Positions 23,238-33,028 are shown, numbered from the stretch's first letter. The stretch is DNA of 59,176 bases from DATBLQ01 sp036555325 (GCA_036555325.1 DATBLQ010000070.1:1-59176), one strand, 5' to 3'. The notes: generated by a model from the letters alone, not told the origin. A program made the numbers and translations.

Positions 23238-24818
23238 TCAACTGCCGCGCGCCGCGCGGCTGGCCCAGCCTTCCGGGCCGAGCGCGTCCTCGTCCCGCTC
23301 GGGTCCGGGATCGTCCGGCACTGGCAGATTGATCGATTTATCGCTCGATCGTTGCACAGCCGGGGAACCCTTTGCAGGGTCTTCCTCTGCCGCCTTGGAA
23401 TTCTCGGCAGCTCCGGCAGAGTGTGGCTGCTGCTCCTCCGGAGGGGCGTGGCCACTACTTGACTCTATTTGCGGGGTGCCAACTTCGCTCGAGGTCGCCC
23501 CCGACACGTCCTGCGCACTCTCCATTCCCTCATACGCAAGTCGCTCGACCGGCACCCTCCACTGGAACGCCCCAAGCTGTCCCGTTACAGGAGAGGCGGG
23601 CTGCCACTGTTCTGAAACGATACCATCGGCGGTCCATTTCGGATCAGCCGGCGCTCTCATGCCACGCGCCAGCCACTCTCGCGCCAAGCCCTTATCGCCT
23701 TCCCTCTCGGCAATCTCTGCCATGAGCGCGCACACCCGAGCTTTCGGGCGGTCACTCAGGAACGGCTGAAGCGCAGCCTTGGCCCTGGGCCAATCCAGTG
23801 CCGCAATTGCAGCTTCGGCCACCCCGACCGCACCTTCCTCTCCACCTCCAAACCGCGTAACGAGATCTTCCGCCTTTCTCAGCCGCTCGCGAGGCGAAGC
23901 CCCTGCCTTCTGAAAACTGTACAACCTGACAAGCTCCACATGCGGATGAAGGGGAAAACTCCGCTCGATGACACGCGCCGCTTTCCGCGCCTGCCCCCGA
24001 GCAGCATAGATGCGTGCTGCAACGAGCGCCGCTGGCACCAGCGCTGCATCCAACTTCTGTGCCCTAAGCGCCAGCTGCAGAGCTTCGGCGGGCGCGCTTT
24101 TCTCCTTTTCAACCGCTTGCGCGCTCAGCACCACGGCCCGTTGCCGGATTGCGGTCTTCTCGTCGATCAAGCGACTTTTGCGTTGGACCTCGATCGTATC
24201 TGCTGCACCCTGCCAGTTTCTTTCCGATGACTGGATCATCAGCATGGCTTTTGACGCCCATGCCAGCCCTGGATTTGCCTTGAGGGCTTCGGCGGCTAAC
24301 TTGCCGGCACGCGCCGTGTCTCCACTCTGCCGCGCCTGGTTGAAAAGGCCTCTTAGTCCAAGGAGTTTCGTTTCATTCGTTTTGGTCATTGCTTCGAACA
24401 ACGCCGTCACCCGTTTACTGTCACCGGCAAGCTGGGCGGTTTGCGCCTCAAGCAACCGCGCCAATGGTTCATTGCGCAGCACCCGCGCGGCAATCTGCGA
24501 ATTGCGCCGCGCAGCCTCCAAATCGCCCGCTCCGATGGCGATCATCCCACGCGAGAGGGCTTGGTAGGCGTTTCTATTCTTCCGTATACGGATAATCTCT
24601 GCCACCGAGCTTGGCGCCCTAAAGCTTCGCCTCGCTAGGCTGAATAGCCATAGAGATAGAATGAAAACCCCGAAGACCAACGCCACCGCCATCATCAGGG
24701 GGGCTTCGATGCGATGCTCGAGCCAATCGATCCTCAAGACACCCGGCCGGTCGGCCAACCACGCAAAGAGCCCCGCCAAAGCGACGATGAGAGCAAACCG
24801 GATGACAAGGCGGATCAT
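23238..24818 (-). CDS. HemY-like TPR membrane protein of the heme locus
   Basis: The 526-residue form from ATG 24818 overlaps the preceding stop (ATGA). Two N-terminal membrane segments (LVIRFALIVALAGLFAWLA and PLMMAVALVFGVFILSLWLF) are followed by TPR-like helices with many Ala/Arg pairs (residues about 90-400), then a Pro/Ser/Glu-rich tail. This matches the proteobacterial HemY of the hemCDY cluster, a membrane TPR protein of uncertain role (not the Gram-positive HemY oxidase). It ends the hemC-hemD-mic60-hemY operon. Confidence 0.85.
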   Translation of the reverse strand: MIRLVIRFALIVALAGLFAWLADRPGVLRIDWLEHRIEAPLMMAVALVFGVFILSLWLFSLARRSFRAPSSVAEIIRIRKNRNAYQALSRGMIAIGAGDLEAARRNSQIAARVLRNEPLARLLEAQTAQLAGDSKRVTALFEAMTKTNETKLLGLRGLFNQARQSGDTARAGKLAAEALKANPGLAWASKAMLMIQSSERNWQGAADTIEVQRKSRLIDEKTAIRQRAVVLSAQAVEKEKSAPAEALQLALRAQKLDAALVPAALVAARIYAARGQARKAARVIERSFPLHPHVELVRLYSFQKAGASPRERLRKAEDLVTRFGGGEEGAVGVAEAAIAALDWPRAKAALQPFLSDRPKARVCALMAEIAEREGDKGLAREWLARGMRAPADPKWTADGIVSEQWQPASPVTGQLGAFQWRVPVERLAYEGMESAQDVSGATSSEVGTPQIESSSGHAPPEEQQPHSAGAAENSKAAEEDPAKGSPAVQRSSDKSINLPVPDDPGPERDEDALGPEGWASRAARGS

Positions 24819-25936
24819 GCACCGCCCAGCTGGTTGAGCACTGCCGCCGATAACCCCGCTACCGCCTTGTCGGCAGCGAGGCGCGCTTCTGCAACCTTGA
24901 GCCATGCTCCAATGATTTGCGGTGGCTCACTCCCTTCCGCGCGGAGCAATCGCACAGCTCCGTCAAGATCGTTCTCCTCAAGTCGCAGCATGGCACCCTC
25001 TGCCGCGTCGAGCCATTTGGCATCCTTGAGCTTGCGCACACTGATGAGCGCAGCCGCTTTCACCTTGAAGGCACTCCAAATTCCATTCGCACTTGACTGC
25101 TGATTTGGCTCGCCATCCGAAGCTGTCTTGGTTTCGTCAATTGTCTTCCGCATCTGATCTGCCAGGTCGGCAATCTTGGCTACGCCTGTTTCTGCATAGA
25201 CATCTAGGTCCGTGATGCCCGAAGCCTCCGGCAATAGCGCGCGGAAGTTTTCCAGCTCATTGCGGAAGGGATGCCCTTGTTCGATTGCACTCTTTAACGT
25301 GACAAGGCTGGTGGCCAACGCGTTGGTTGCCGAAGGCCCAGTGCTGATTGATTGACTGCGGGCGCCGATCCGCGATTGCATTTCGCCGATCGATCTCATC
25401 GCTGTTTTTATGTCGTTTTGCTGCTCGTTTTGTCCGCTCTCGATTACCTTAAGCGATGAACTCACTCTTTCCACAGCCTCATTTACCGCCTCGACCTTGG
25501 CTGCGAGCTGTTCGAGCTGCTCTGCCTGTGCTGCTTGCAGGGCGGGATCGCTAGCTTTGGTGCCCTCTTCCTCCGTCTTCAGTTCCTGGATTGCTGCCGT
25601 GAGCTCCCCCAACCGCAGCTGCGTCTGTTCGCTTGAGCTTTCGAGCCCCTGCAATCTTGCAGTAACCGCCTCCTCCATCGCGGTCTTGCTATGATTAGTG
25701 CGGCTGACAGTGGCTACAATGCCGCCCGCCAGCAAGATGACGACCAGCACCGCAACGATTACCGGTGGTTTTAGATAGGCCGTTAGAGCGCGGGCCACGC
25801 TCCTTGCGCCCCGCCCTATCGTGCGATCCGAAGCTGCGCTGTTACTGTTTTTTTCGATCTCTTCAGCTTTGAGATCAATGATCGGCGGCTCAACGGGACG
25901 CCCCCCGCCGCTCGCCGAGGGATTTTCATCCGTCAT
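24815..25936 (-). CDS. Alphaproteobacterial Mic60/mitofilin-like inner-membrane protein (COG4223 type)
   Basis: This 373-residue protein has a disordered N-terminus, one membrane segment (PPVIVAVLVVILLAGGIVA), a long coiled coil (about residues 90-220, VTARLQGLESSSEQTQLRL and LEQLAAKVEAVNEAVERV) and a C-terminal helical mitofilin-type domain. Homologues in alphaproteobacteria are the counterparts of mitochondrial Mic60, which shapes cristae. Linkage to heme genes is characteristic of them and is seen here. It overlaps hemD by 11 bases and hemY by four. A direct link to heme synthesis is not established. Confidence 0.8.
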   Translation of the reverse strand: MTDENPSASGGGRPVEPPIIDLKAEEIEKNSNSAASDRTIGRGARSVARALTAYLKPPVIVAVLVVILLAGGIVATVSRTNHSKTAMEEAVTARLQGLESSSEQTQLRLGELTAAIQELKTEEEGTKASDPALQAAQAEQLEQLAAKVEAVNEAVERVSSSLKVIESGQNEQQNDIKTAMRSIGEMQSRIGARSQSISTGPSATNALATSLVTLKSAIEQGHPFRNELENFRALLPEASGITDLDVYAETGVAKIADLADQMRKTIDETKTASDGEPNQQSSANGIWSAFKVKAAALISVRKLKDAKWLDAAEGAMLRLEENDLDGAVRLLRAEGSEPPQIIGAWLKVAEARLAADKAVAGLSAAVLNQLGGA

Positions 25937-26672
25937 CGGTCGATCCTTCTACTGTCGTCCGTTGCTCGTCCTCGATCAGGTCGAGCATCGCCTGCTCGCT
26001 TGCAGTGGTGGCAATTCTTATTTTCCAGCCCAGGGGAATTGCACTCGCCACTGCCGCGGAAAGGCAAAAATGAGGAATTCCGTCAACATGGTTCTCAAGA
26101 CGAGCAGCGCCCACGCACTTGACCCAAACCTTGGCGGTCCGGCGTGAATAGAGTAATACGCCCTCTACTAGCCGGCGCTTGATAATCCCGACGACGGGTG
26201 CCGGCAGGTCTACCGCAGGAACTGCGGCGTACATGACGACACGTTCGACTTCATACCCCGACCGGCCCAGCACCGTCTCGAGATCGCCGGAAGTTTCCTC
26301 CCCCGAGAGGTAAAGAAGCGGGCCCGCTCCTGCAACGAGATCCCGCCCGACCATTGCAACGATCGCCGTCACATCTCCTCCAGCCTCGATGACATTCATA
26401 AATCCGGCAGCGAGCGCCGCCGCACGCGATTGCGGACCTACCGCAAAAACCATCTTGTTCAACAGCCGCGCGCGCGCCGGATGATCCGCCAACGCTCGGG
26501 CGCCATTGGCGCTGGTTATGAGGACGGCTTGATACATCCGATTGGGGATTGGCCTTGGCAACCCCATGCGAATATCGAGCAACGGTGCAATCGTAACCCG
26601 ATGACCTCTCACCTCCAGCTTGCGCTGAAGCTCCTCCGCATCGGCCTGGGGACGGGTAACTATGAGGTGCAT
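25926..26672 (-). CDS. hemD: Uroporphyrinogen-III synthase
   Basis: HemD closes hydroxymethylbilane to uroporphyrinogen III while inverting ring D. The 248 residues are weakly conserved, as usual for the family. They show the start LIVTRPQADAEELQRKLEVRG, then LITSANGARALADH, AVGPQSRAAALAAGF and LYLSGEETSGDLETVL. It begins four bases after the hemC stop, which strongly supports the call. Confidence 0.88.
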   Translation of the reverse strand: MHLIVTRPQADAEELQRKLEVRGHRVTIAPLLDIRMGLPRPIPNRMYQAVLITSANGARALADHPARARLLNKMVFAVGPQSRAAALAAGFMNVIEAGGDVTAIVAMVGRDLVAGAGPLLYLSGEETSGDLETVLGRSGYEVERVVMYAAVPAVDLPAPVVGIIKRRLVEGVLLYSRRTAKVWVKCVGAARLENHVDGIPHFCLSAAVASAIPLGWKIRIATTASEQAMLDLIEDEQRTTVEGSTDDG

Positions 26673-26676
26673 CGGT

Positions 26677-27594
26677 CTAACAAAGTATCTGCCCGCCGTC
26701 GCGTTTCACTTCTTCGCCCGCATCCATTCCAATCGCTTCAGCCTCCGAGGGCAATCCTTCGCGCGTGGCAGTGAAAACCTGGCTGCCGTCTGGGGTCAAG
26801 GTTTCTCCCCGGAAAACGAGTCGTCCGTTAATCAAACGGGCGTGGCCGGCAATCGGTGTCTTGCAGGACCCGTCCAGGGCCTTGAGAAATCCGCGTTCGC
26901 ATGCCACTGCCGTCGCTGTCGGTCGATCGTTAACCTCTTCGATTATGCTTCGCAACTGCTGAGCATCGGCTCTAGTTTCTACCCCTATGGCCCCTTGCGC
27001 CAGCGCCGGAAGCATATCCTCGACCTCTATGGGGGAGGCGATCTCGCTCTTAAGCCCCAGGCGGATAAGCCCGGCACAGGCCAGGAGCGTAGCATCGACC
27101 TCTCCCGCTTTGAGCTTCCTGAGCCGCGTGTCGACATTGCCTCGGAAGGAGGTGAAGGTGAGGTCGGGCCGCCGCCTCTTGAGTTGAGCAATCCGCCTAA
27201 CCGATGATGAACCGACAAGCGCTCCCGGTGGCAAGCCTGCGATGGATTCTGCCACAGACGAAACCAGGGCATCGCGAGGGTCCTCGCGGGGCAGCAAGCC
27301 CGCAATCACCAGGCCGTCCGGCACCGCAGCAGGAAGATCCTTCATGGAGTGAACCGCAAGATCGATGGCGCCCTGCAGAAGCGCCTCTTCGATCTCCTTC
27401 GTAAAGAGACCCTTACCGCCGATCTCGCTCAAGCTCCTGTCCTTGATGCGATCCCCGGTCGTCATAATGGTCACGATGTCGATCCGCGCGGGATCGATCT
27501 GCATTGCGGCGAGAAGATGAGCCTTGACCTTCTCGGCTTGCACAATCGCCAGCCTTGACCCCCGGGTGCCGATACGGATCCGTGAAATTTGCAT
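26677..27594 (-). CDS. hemC: Porphobilinogen deaminase (hydroxymethylbilane synthase)
   Basis: HemC polymerises four porphobilinogens to hydroxymethylbilane. The 305-residue form from ATG 27594 starts MQISRIRIGTRGSRLAI. It has the catalytic region LAVHSMKDLPA, GSSSVRRIAQLKRRRPDL, FRGNVDTRLRKL and LAQGAIGVE. The dipyrromethane-cofactor Cys is in LDGSCKTPIAGHA. An in-frame GTG or ATG ten codons earlier adds residues atypical of the family. It leads the leftward heme operon and is divergent from tsaD across about 80 bases. Confidence 0.95.
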   Translation of the reverse strand: MQISRIRIGTRGSRLAIVQAEKVKAHLLAAMQIDPARIDIVTIMTTGDRIKDRSLSEIGGKGLFTKEIEEALLQGAIDLAVHSMKDLPAAVPDGLVIAGLLPREDPRDALVSSVAESIAGLPPGALVGSSSVRRIAQLKRRRPDLTFTSFRGNVDTRLRKLKAGEVDATLLACAGLIRLGLKSEIASPIEVEDMLPALAQGAIGVETRADAQQLRSIIEEVNDRPTATAVACERGFLKALDGSCKTPIAGHARLINGRLVFRGETLTPDGSQVFTATREGLPSEAEAIGMDAGEEVKRDGGQILC

Positions 27595-27673
27595 GCGCCA
27601 AACGAAGATGTTAGGACCAACCAAGTGCCACTATAGTCGGCCGCACCATCAATTCACTCAGTAAGATTGCCAC

Positions 27674-28756
27674 ATGAATCCGCCTTTGACCGTTCTGGGC
27701 ATTGAGACCTCGTGCGATGAAACGGCCGCGGCGGTCGTGCGACGCTCTCCCGAAGGCGACGGCAGCATTTTGTCGAGCCATGTGCTCTCGCAGCTCTCCG
27801 ATCATGCTGCCTTTGGCGGCGTCGTGCCGGAGATTGCGGCCCGTTCCCACATCTCCCATCTTCATGGCCTTATCGCCCGAGCACTCGCCGACGCGCGTTG
27901 CCGTGCTGGAAAGGTTGATGGTATTGCGGCCACGGCCGGGCCAGGCCTGCTTGGCGGGCTTCTGGTCGGCGTTGCAGCGGCCAAGGCCATGGCAATTGCG
28001 GCCGATGTACCCTTCCTCGCCATCAATCATCTCGAAGGCCATGCGCTGACTCCCGGATTGACCGACGGCGTGAGGCCGCCCTACCTGCTCCTCCTCGTAT
28101 CTGGCGGCCACACCCAGTTGCTTGCCGTTCAGGATGTCGGCCGGTACGCCCGCTACGGCACTACGATCGACGATGCTCTTGGAGAGGCTTTCGACAAGAC
28201 GGCCAAGCTCCTGGGCCTGGGGTATCCCGGTGGCCCCCCCGTAGAGCGGTTTGCTCGCGCCGGCAACGAACACCGTTTCGATTTTCCGCGCCCGCTCCTT
28301 GGCCGGAAGGATTGCAACTTTTCGTTTTCAGGCCTCAAAACCGCAGTCCGGCTCGCAGCCGTCGCCGCTTCTCCCTTGAGTCCTCAGGACACGAGCGACA
28401 TATGCGCAAGTTTCCAATCGGCGATCGCCGATGTTTTGGTGGATCGGACTCGAATCGCCATGCAGCGCTTCGCCCAGGAATTTTCCACTGTTCCCGAACG
28501 ACGTCTTGTCGTTGCCGGCGGCGTGGCCACGAACATGCGGGTCAGACTGGCGCTCGATCGCCTTTGCCGAGAGCAGAATTTCGCCTTGACCGTTCCCCCA
28601 GCTGATCTTTGCACGGACAACGCGGCGATGATCGCCTGGGCTGGCGCCGAACGGCTTGCCCGCGGCATGACCGATTCCCTCGGCACCCCGGCCCGCGCTC
28701 GGTGGCCGCTCGATCCGGACGCCGAACCCGCCCCTGGTGCTGGAGTGAAAGCGTGA
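27674..28756 (+). CDS. tsaD: tRNA N6-threonylcarbamoyladenosine transferase TsaD
   Basis: TsaD completes the t6A modification at position 37 of tRNAs reading ANN codons, with TsaB and TsaE. The 360-residue ASKHA-fold protein has GIETSCDETAAAVV, the metal-binding INHLEGHAL (HxxxH) and SGGHTQLLAV. DDALGEAFDKTAKLLGLGYPGG and GGVATNMRVR complete the signature. Start and length are normal. Its stop overlaps the GTG of gpsA (GTGA). Confidence 0.96.
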   Translation: MNPPLTVLGIETSCDETAAAVVRRSPEGDGSILSSHVLSQLSDHAAFGGVVPEIAARSHISHLHGLIARALADARCRAGKVDGIAATAGPGLLGGLLVGVAAAKAMAIAADVPFLAINHLEGHALTPGLTDGVRPPYLLLLVSGGHTQLLAVQDVGRYARYGTTIDDALGEAFDKTAKLLGLGYPGGPPVERFARAGNEHRFDFPRPLLGRKDCNFSFSGLKTAVRLAAVAASPLSPQDTSDICASFQSAIADVLVDRTRIAMQRFAQEFSTVPERRLVVAGGVATNMRVRLALDRLCREQNFALTVPPADLCTDNAAMIAWAGAERLARGMTDSLGTPARARWPLDPDAEPAPGAGVKA

Positions 28757-29748
28757 TTAAGAAATCCCTCTCCGTTGCCGTGGTTGGCGCCGGGGCATGG
28801 GGAACGGCCCTCGCAACGGTTGCGGGCCGGGCAGGACACGATGTCCTGCTCTACTCTCGAAATCGGGAAATCGCCGAACTGCTCAACCGTGCGCGCAGCC
28901 ATCCGCGCTTGCCGCAGGCAATTTTCCCTCCCTCGCTGCGCGTCACCGCCACGGATGCTGACTTGCAGGGCCGCGAGCTTTGGATCTTCGCAACCCCAGC
29001 CCAGGCCCTGCGTGCCGCGGCGGCGTTCTTTTCAGCCCGCCTCGAAAGTGATGTTCCGGCGATCGTCGCAGCCAAGGGTATCGAGATCAACACCGGCAAG
29101 TTCATGATCGACGTTTTGCAGGAAGAATGTCCAAGCGTAGACCCGTTCATTCTCTCTGGTCCCAGCTTTGCAGCCGACGTCATCGCCGGCAAGCCTACCG
29201 CTGTCACATTGGCAGGAAGGGATCTTTCGCGAGTTCTCGATCTCGCCGCGGCACTGAGCTCGCCGGCTTTTCGTATTTATTCATCTTGCGATATCCTCGG
29301 CGTGCAGCTTGGCGGCGCAATAAAGAATGTCCTCGCCATCGCCTGTGGCATTAGCGAGGGAAAGGGGCTCGGCGACAGTGCGCGCGCCGCACTGACGACT
29401 CGCGCATTCACCGAGATGCTCCGTTTTGGCGACGCACTGGGAGCCGACCGTGCTACCCTTACTGGACTTTCCGGCCTGGGCGACCTCATACTCACGTGTT
29501 CCTCGCTTCAGTCGCGCAATTTTTCTTTCGGGATCGCCCTTGGACATGATCGATCGGTCAGCGACTTGTTTCCCAAGAACCACGCTACTATCGAAGGCAT
29601 TCCAACCGCCAAAGCGCTAATGGCGATTTCCTCTAGGCTTTCGATCGAACTGCCGGTTTGTGAGATGGTCAACGGTATCTTGGAGCGGCGGTTAACCGTT
29701 GATGATGCGATTGGAAAATTGCTGGCGCGGCCGTTGCGTGTTGAATGA
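28753..29748 (+). CDS. gpsA: Glycerol-3-phosphate dehydrogenase [NAD(P)+]
   Basis: GpsA reduces dihydroxyacetone phosphate to sn-glycerol 3-phosphate for phospholipids. The 331-residue protein from GTG 28753 has the Rossmann motif GAGAWGTALA, the substrate lysine region VAAKGIEINTG, the second conserved lysine in GGAIKNVLAIACGI, and GLSGLGDLILTC. Earlier starts would run inside tsaD. It is translationally coupled to tsaD. Confidence 0.95.
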   Translation: MIKKSLSVAVVGAGAWGTALATVAGRAGHDVLLYSRNREIAELLNRARSHPRLPQAIFPPSLRVTATDADLQGRELWIFATPAQALRAAAAFFSARLESDVPAIVAAKGIEINTGKFMIDVLQEECPSVDPFILSGPSFAADVIAGKPTAVTLAGRDLSRVLDLAAALSSPAFRIYSSCDILGVQLGGAIKNVLAIACGISEGKGLGDSARAALTTRAFTEMLRFGDALGADRATLTGLSGLGDLILTCSSLQSRNFSFGIALGHDRSVSDLFPKNHATIEGIPTAKALMAISSRLSIELPVCEMVNGILERRLTVDDAIGKLLARPLRVE

Positions 29749-29799
29749 GGCTCAAACGTTTCAATAGTACGGGGATGTAAATTCGGTGGAGATGGATGG

Positions 29800-30228
29800 A
29801 TGGCATACTGGCTGTTTAAGTCCGAACCTGGTACCTGGTCATGGGACCAACAAAAGGCTAGGGGCAAGGCAGGCGAAGAGTGGAGCGGCGTTCGCAACTA
29901 TCAGGCCCGCAACAACATGCGCGCGATGAAGAAAGGCGAACAGGGATTCTTCTATCATTCAGGATCCGGCAAGGAGATTGTCGGGATAGTTGAAGTGTCT
30001 GCCGCCGCGCACCCGGATTCGACCGACAAGTCGGGTCAATGGGCGTGTGTCGACATTCGTGCGGTTCGCGACTTGCCAAAGCCCGTATCGATCCTGGCAA
30101 TCAAGGCCGAGCCCCGTCTAAAAAACATGGCGCTTGTCAAAAATTCCAGGCTGTCGGTCCAGCCTGTAAACGCCGATGAATGGCGAACAGTATGTGAGAT
30201 GGGAGGGATCATTTCCACGCGCAAGTAA
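29800..30228 (+). CDS. EVE domain protein
   Basis: This 142-residue protein is a stand-alone EVE domain of the PUA-like fold: MAYWLFKSEPGTWSWDQQ, WSGVRNYQARNNMRAMKKGEQ (in part RNYQARNNMRAMKKG), FYHSGSGKEIVGIVEV and the C-terminal RLSVQPVNADEWRTVCEMGG. EVE domains read modified bases in DNA or RNA. The position after gpsA is common in rhizobia. A GGTGGAG-type ribosome-binding site precedes the start. Confidence 0.92.
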   Translation: MAYWLFKSEPGTWSWDQQKARGKAGEEWSGVRNYQARNNMRAMKKGEQGFFYHSGSGKEIVGIVEVSAAAHPDSTDKSGQWACVDIRAVRDLPKPVSILAIKAEPRLKNMALVKNSRLSVQPVNADEWRTVCEMGGIISTRK

Positions 30229-30353
30229 TGAAACTTCCCGCCTTGCCACTCCCCGCCTGCCGTACCTTGCCGATTGCCCGCGTTTATGATGTTGCACGAT
30301 GCCGGCCTAGACATAATATTGCACCATTTGTCCCGGTGAACGAGAGGTTGCTG

Positions 30354-32297
30354 ATGTCCGAAAAAGTCTATCCCGTCCCGCCGCAGTGGAAGAAACGAGC
30401 CTACATCGACGACGCCACCTACCGCTCGATGTATGCAGAGTCAGTGAAAAACCCAAACAAGTTTTGGGCCAAGCAGGCCAAGCGCATCGATTGGTTCAAG
30501 TTTCCCAAAAAGATCAAGAACACCAGTTTTGCTTACCCCGACATATCGATTCGATGGTTTGAGGATGGCGTTTTGAACGTTGCACACAATTGCATCGATC
30601 GTCACTTGAAGAAGCGGGGAAACCAGACCGCCATTATTTGGGAGGGCGACGATCCCTACTACGAACGGCACATTACCTATAACCAGCTATATGATCATGT
30701 CTGCCGGCTCGCCAACGTGCTGAAGAAGCATGGTGTCAAGAAAGGCGACCGCGTCACTATCTACTTGCCCATGATACCAGAGACGGCCTACGCCATGTTG
30801 GCCTGTGCCCGCATTGGCGCCATCCATTCGGTTGTATTCGGCGGATTTTCTCCCGATTCGCTCGCCGGTCGCATCAACGACGCTCAATCCAAATTCATCA
30901 TAACCGCCGATGAGGGATTGCGCGGCGGAAAACGCATTCCGCTGAAATCAAACACGGATGAAGCGCTGACGCGCTCGCCTGGCGGCGAGAAAGTCCTCGT
31001 CATCCGCCGAACCGGTGGTCACGTCGCTATGACTGAGGGGCGTGATGTTTGGTATCACGATGAAGTGGCGGGAGTCGCTGCAACCTGTCCTCCAGAAAAA
31101 ATGAGGGCGGAAGATCCCTTGTACATTCTGTACACATCTGGCTCGACTGGAAAACCGAAAGGCGTATTGCATACGACCGGCGGCTATTTGGTTTATGCCT
31201 CCCTCACCCATCAGCACGTTTTCGACTATCATGAGGGCGATATCTATTGGTGCACCGCAGACGTCGGCTGGGTCACGGGCCACAGTTACATAGTCTACGG
31301 GCCCTTGGCCAACGGTGCTACCACTCTAATGTTTGAAGGAGTACCCAACTATCCCGACGCATCGCGTTTCTGGCGGGTTGTCGACAAGCACAAGGTGAAT
31401 ATTTTCTATACGGCCCCGACTGCCATTCGCGCATTGATGGGAGCCGGTGATGACAACGTCAAACGCTGTTCGCGCGCGTCGTTGCGATTGCTGGGAACGG
31501 TTGGGGAGCCGATCAATCCAGAGGCTTGGGAATGGTACCACCGGGTGGTGGGTGACGGACGCTGCCCGATCGTGGATACCTGGTGGCAGACCGAGACGGG
31601 AGGCATTTTGATCACGCCCCTTCCCGGCGCCACCAAGCTTAAGCCCGGTTCTGCAACACGCCCTTACTTCGGCTGCCAGCCCGCCCTCGTAAGCGAAACC
31701 GGCAAGATCCTCGAAGGTCCTGCCAGCGGCAATCTCGTGATCCGGGACAGCTGGCCGGGCCAGATGCGCACCGTTTACGGTGATCACGACCGCTTCGTCG
31801 AAACGTATTTCTCAGCTTACAAGGGCATGTATTTCACCGGCGACGGCAGCCGGCGCGATGCGGACGGTTATTATTGGATCACCGGTCGCGTCGACGATGT
31901 GTTAAACGTGTCCGGACACCGATTGGGCACGGCCGAAGTTGAATCGGCGCTTGTAGCGCATCCCAAGGTCTCCGAGGCCGCAGTTGTGGGTTACCCGCAT
32001 GACATCAAGGGGCAGGGCATCTACTGTTACGTGACCCTGATGTCCAGCGAGAAAGCCGACGATGAACTTCGCAAGGAACTCGTCGGCTGGGTGCGCAAGG
32101 AAATCGGCGCCATAGCAACCCCGGACAAGCTGCAGTTTGCGCCTGGCTTGCCAAAAACCCGGTCAGGAAAGATCATGCGTCGCATCCTTCGGAAGATTGC
32201 CGAGGACGATTACTCAAACCTTGGCGACACCTCCACCCTGGCCGACCCCGCGGTGGTCGAAGACCTCGTGGCCAATCGCCAGAATCGGCGCGCCTAG
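30354..32297 (+). CDS. acs: Acetyl-CoA synthetase (AMP-forming)
   Basis: Acs activates acetate to acetyl-CoA through acetyl-AMP. The 647-residue protein shows the adenylation loop YTSGSTGKPKGVLH, VGEPINPEAWEWY, WWQTETGG, TGDGSRRDADGYYWITGRVDDV and the C-terminal TRSGKIMRRILRK. The lysine in the last motif is the acetylation-regulated catalytic residue in the family. ATG 30354 has GAGAGG upstream and gives the usual N-terminus; an earlier ATG at 30228 overlaps the EVE stop but adds atypical residues. Confidence 0.95.
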   Translation: MSEKVYPVPPQWKKRAYIDDATYRSMYAESVKNPNKFWAKQAKRIDWFKFPKKIKNTSFAYPDISIRWFEDGVLNVAHNCIDRHLKKRGNQTAIIWEGDDPYYERHITYNQLYDHVCRLANVLKKHGVKKGDRVTIYLPMIPETAYAMLACARIGAIHSVVFGGFSPDSLAGRINDAQSKFIITADEGLRGGKRIPLKSNTDEALTRSPGGEKVLVIRRTGGHVAMTEGRDVWYHDEVAGVAATCPPEKMRAEDPLYILYTSGSTGKPKGVLHTTGGYLVYASLTHQHVFDYHEGDIYWCTADVGWVTGHSYIVYGPLANGATTLMFEGVPNYPDASRFWRVVDKHKVNIFYTAPTAIRALMGAGDDNVKRCSRASLRLLGTVGEPINPEAWEWYHRVVGDGRCPIVDTWWQTETGGILITPLPGATKLKPGSATRPYFGCQPALVSETGKILEGPASGNLVIRDSWPGQMRTVYGDHDRFVETYFSAYKGMYFTGDGSRRDADGYYWITGRVDDVLNVSGHRLGTAEVESALVAHPKVSEAAVVGYPHDIKGQGIYCYVTLMSSEKADDELRKELVGWVRKEIGAIATPDKLQFAPGLPKTRSGKIMRRILRKIAEDDYSNLGDTSTLADPAVVEDLVANRQNRRA

Positions 32298-32390
32298 AGA
32301 ACGATTCCACGCCTTGCGGTTACCCTTGCATTGTGGCATTTCGGCAAAATATTCTCCCTGGGCTGTTTTCATAGCGGATGGGGATTCGCG

Positions 32391-32966
32391 ATGGATCGAC
32401 GTTTGTTCCTCTTATCCGGGATGGCGGCGCTGGTTGCGACGCCGGCCTCGGCACGATGGCGAACTGGTAATAGCCGTTTCAATTTCAACCTTGGCTTCCG
32501 CTCGAAGTATAAGGGAAAATCCATTGTTCCCTACCGCACCGCTGAAAAGCCCGGCACGATAGTCATCAGCACGCGCAAACGGAGGCTCTTTTATGTGCTC
32601 GATGACGGCACGGCCATCAGCTACGGCATCGGTGTGGGTCGCTTTGGTTTCACTTGGCGCGGTGTCGCTACCGTGGGCCGTAAAGCCGAATGGCCGCGCT
32701 GGATCCCCCCAGCCGAAATGGTCGAGCGCGATCCTCTCGCCGCCAAATATGCCGAGGGTATGCCCGGTGGGCCTGACAATCCCCTGGGCGCAAGGGCCAT
32801 GTACCTTTATCAGGGCCAGCAGGACACTCTGTATCGAATTCACGGAACGCGTGAACCCTGGTCGATCGGCCTCGCCGTATCGTCTGGATGCATCCGCATG
32901 CTGAACGACGAAGTGATCGATCTCTACAATCGCGTCAAAATCGGAACGAAGGTCATCGTAAGCTGA
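32391..32966 (+). CDS. YkuD-family L,D-transpeptidase
   Basis: These periplasmic enzymes form 3-3 peptidoglycan cross-links or attach proteins to peptidoglycan. The 191-residue form from ATG 32391 has a signal peptide (MDRRLFLLSGMAALVATPASA). The catalytic YkuD domain has YRIHGTREPWSIG and the SSGCIRM nucleophile motif. An in-frame start at 32331 adds 20 atypical residues. It is a single-domain member with no peptidoglycan-binding repeat. Confidence 0.92.
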   Translation: MDRRLFLLSGMAALVATPASARWRTGNSRFNFNLGFRSKYKGKSIVPYRTAEKPGTIVISTRKRRLFYVLDDGTAISYGIGVGRFGFTWRGVATVGRKAEWPRWIPPAEMVERDPLAAKYAEGMPGGPDNPLGARAMYLYQGQQDTLYRIHGTREPWSIGLAVSSGCIRMLNDEVIDLYNRVKIGTKVIVS

Positions 32967-33028
32967 CCCGGTTGAATCCCTCCGCACGCGCCATCATATA
33001 ACTCCTTGATTTGTACCGGGAGTGTTCG

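Noticed and set aside
27611..28273. 220-codon minus-strand frame opposite tsaD
   Set aside because: TsaD is unmistakable on the plus strand, and the minus frame has no recognisable domain.
30228..30353. Acetyl-CoA synthetase start at ATG 30228
   Set aside because: Although it forms a TAATG junction with the EVE gene, the added 42 residues are atypical and ATG 30354 has a good ribosome-binding site and gives the family's usual 647-residue length.
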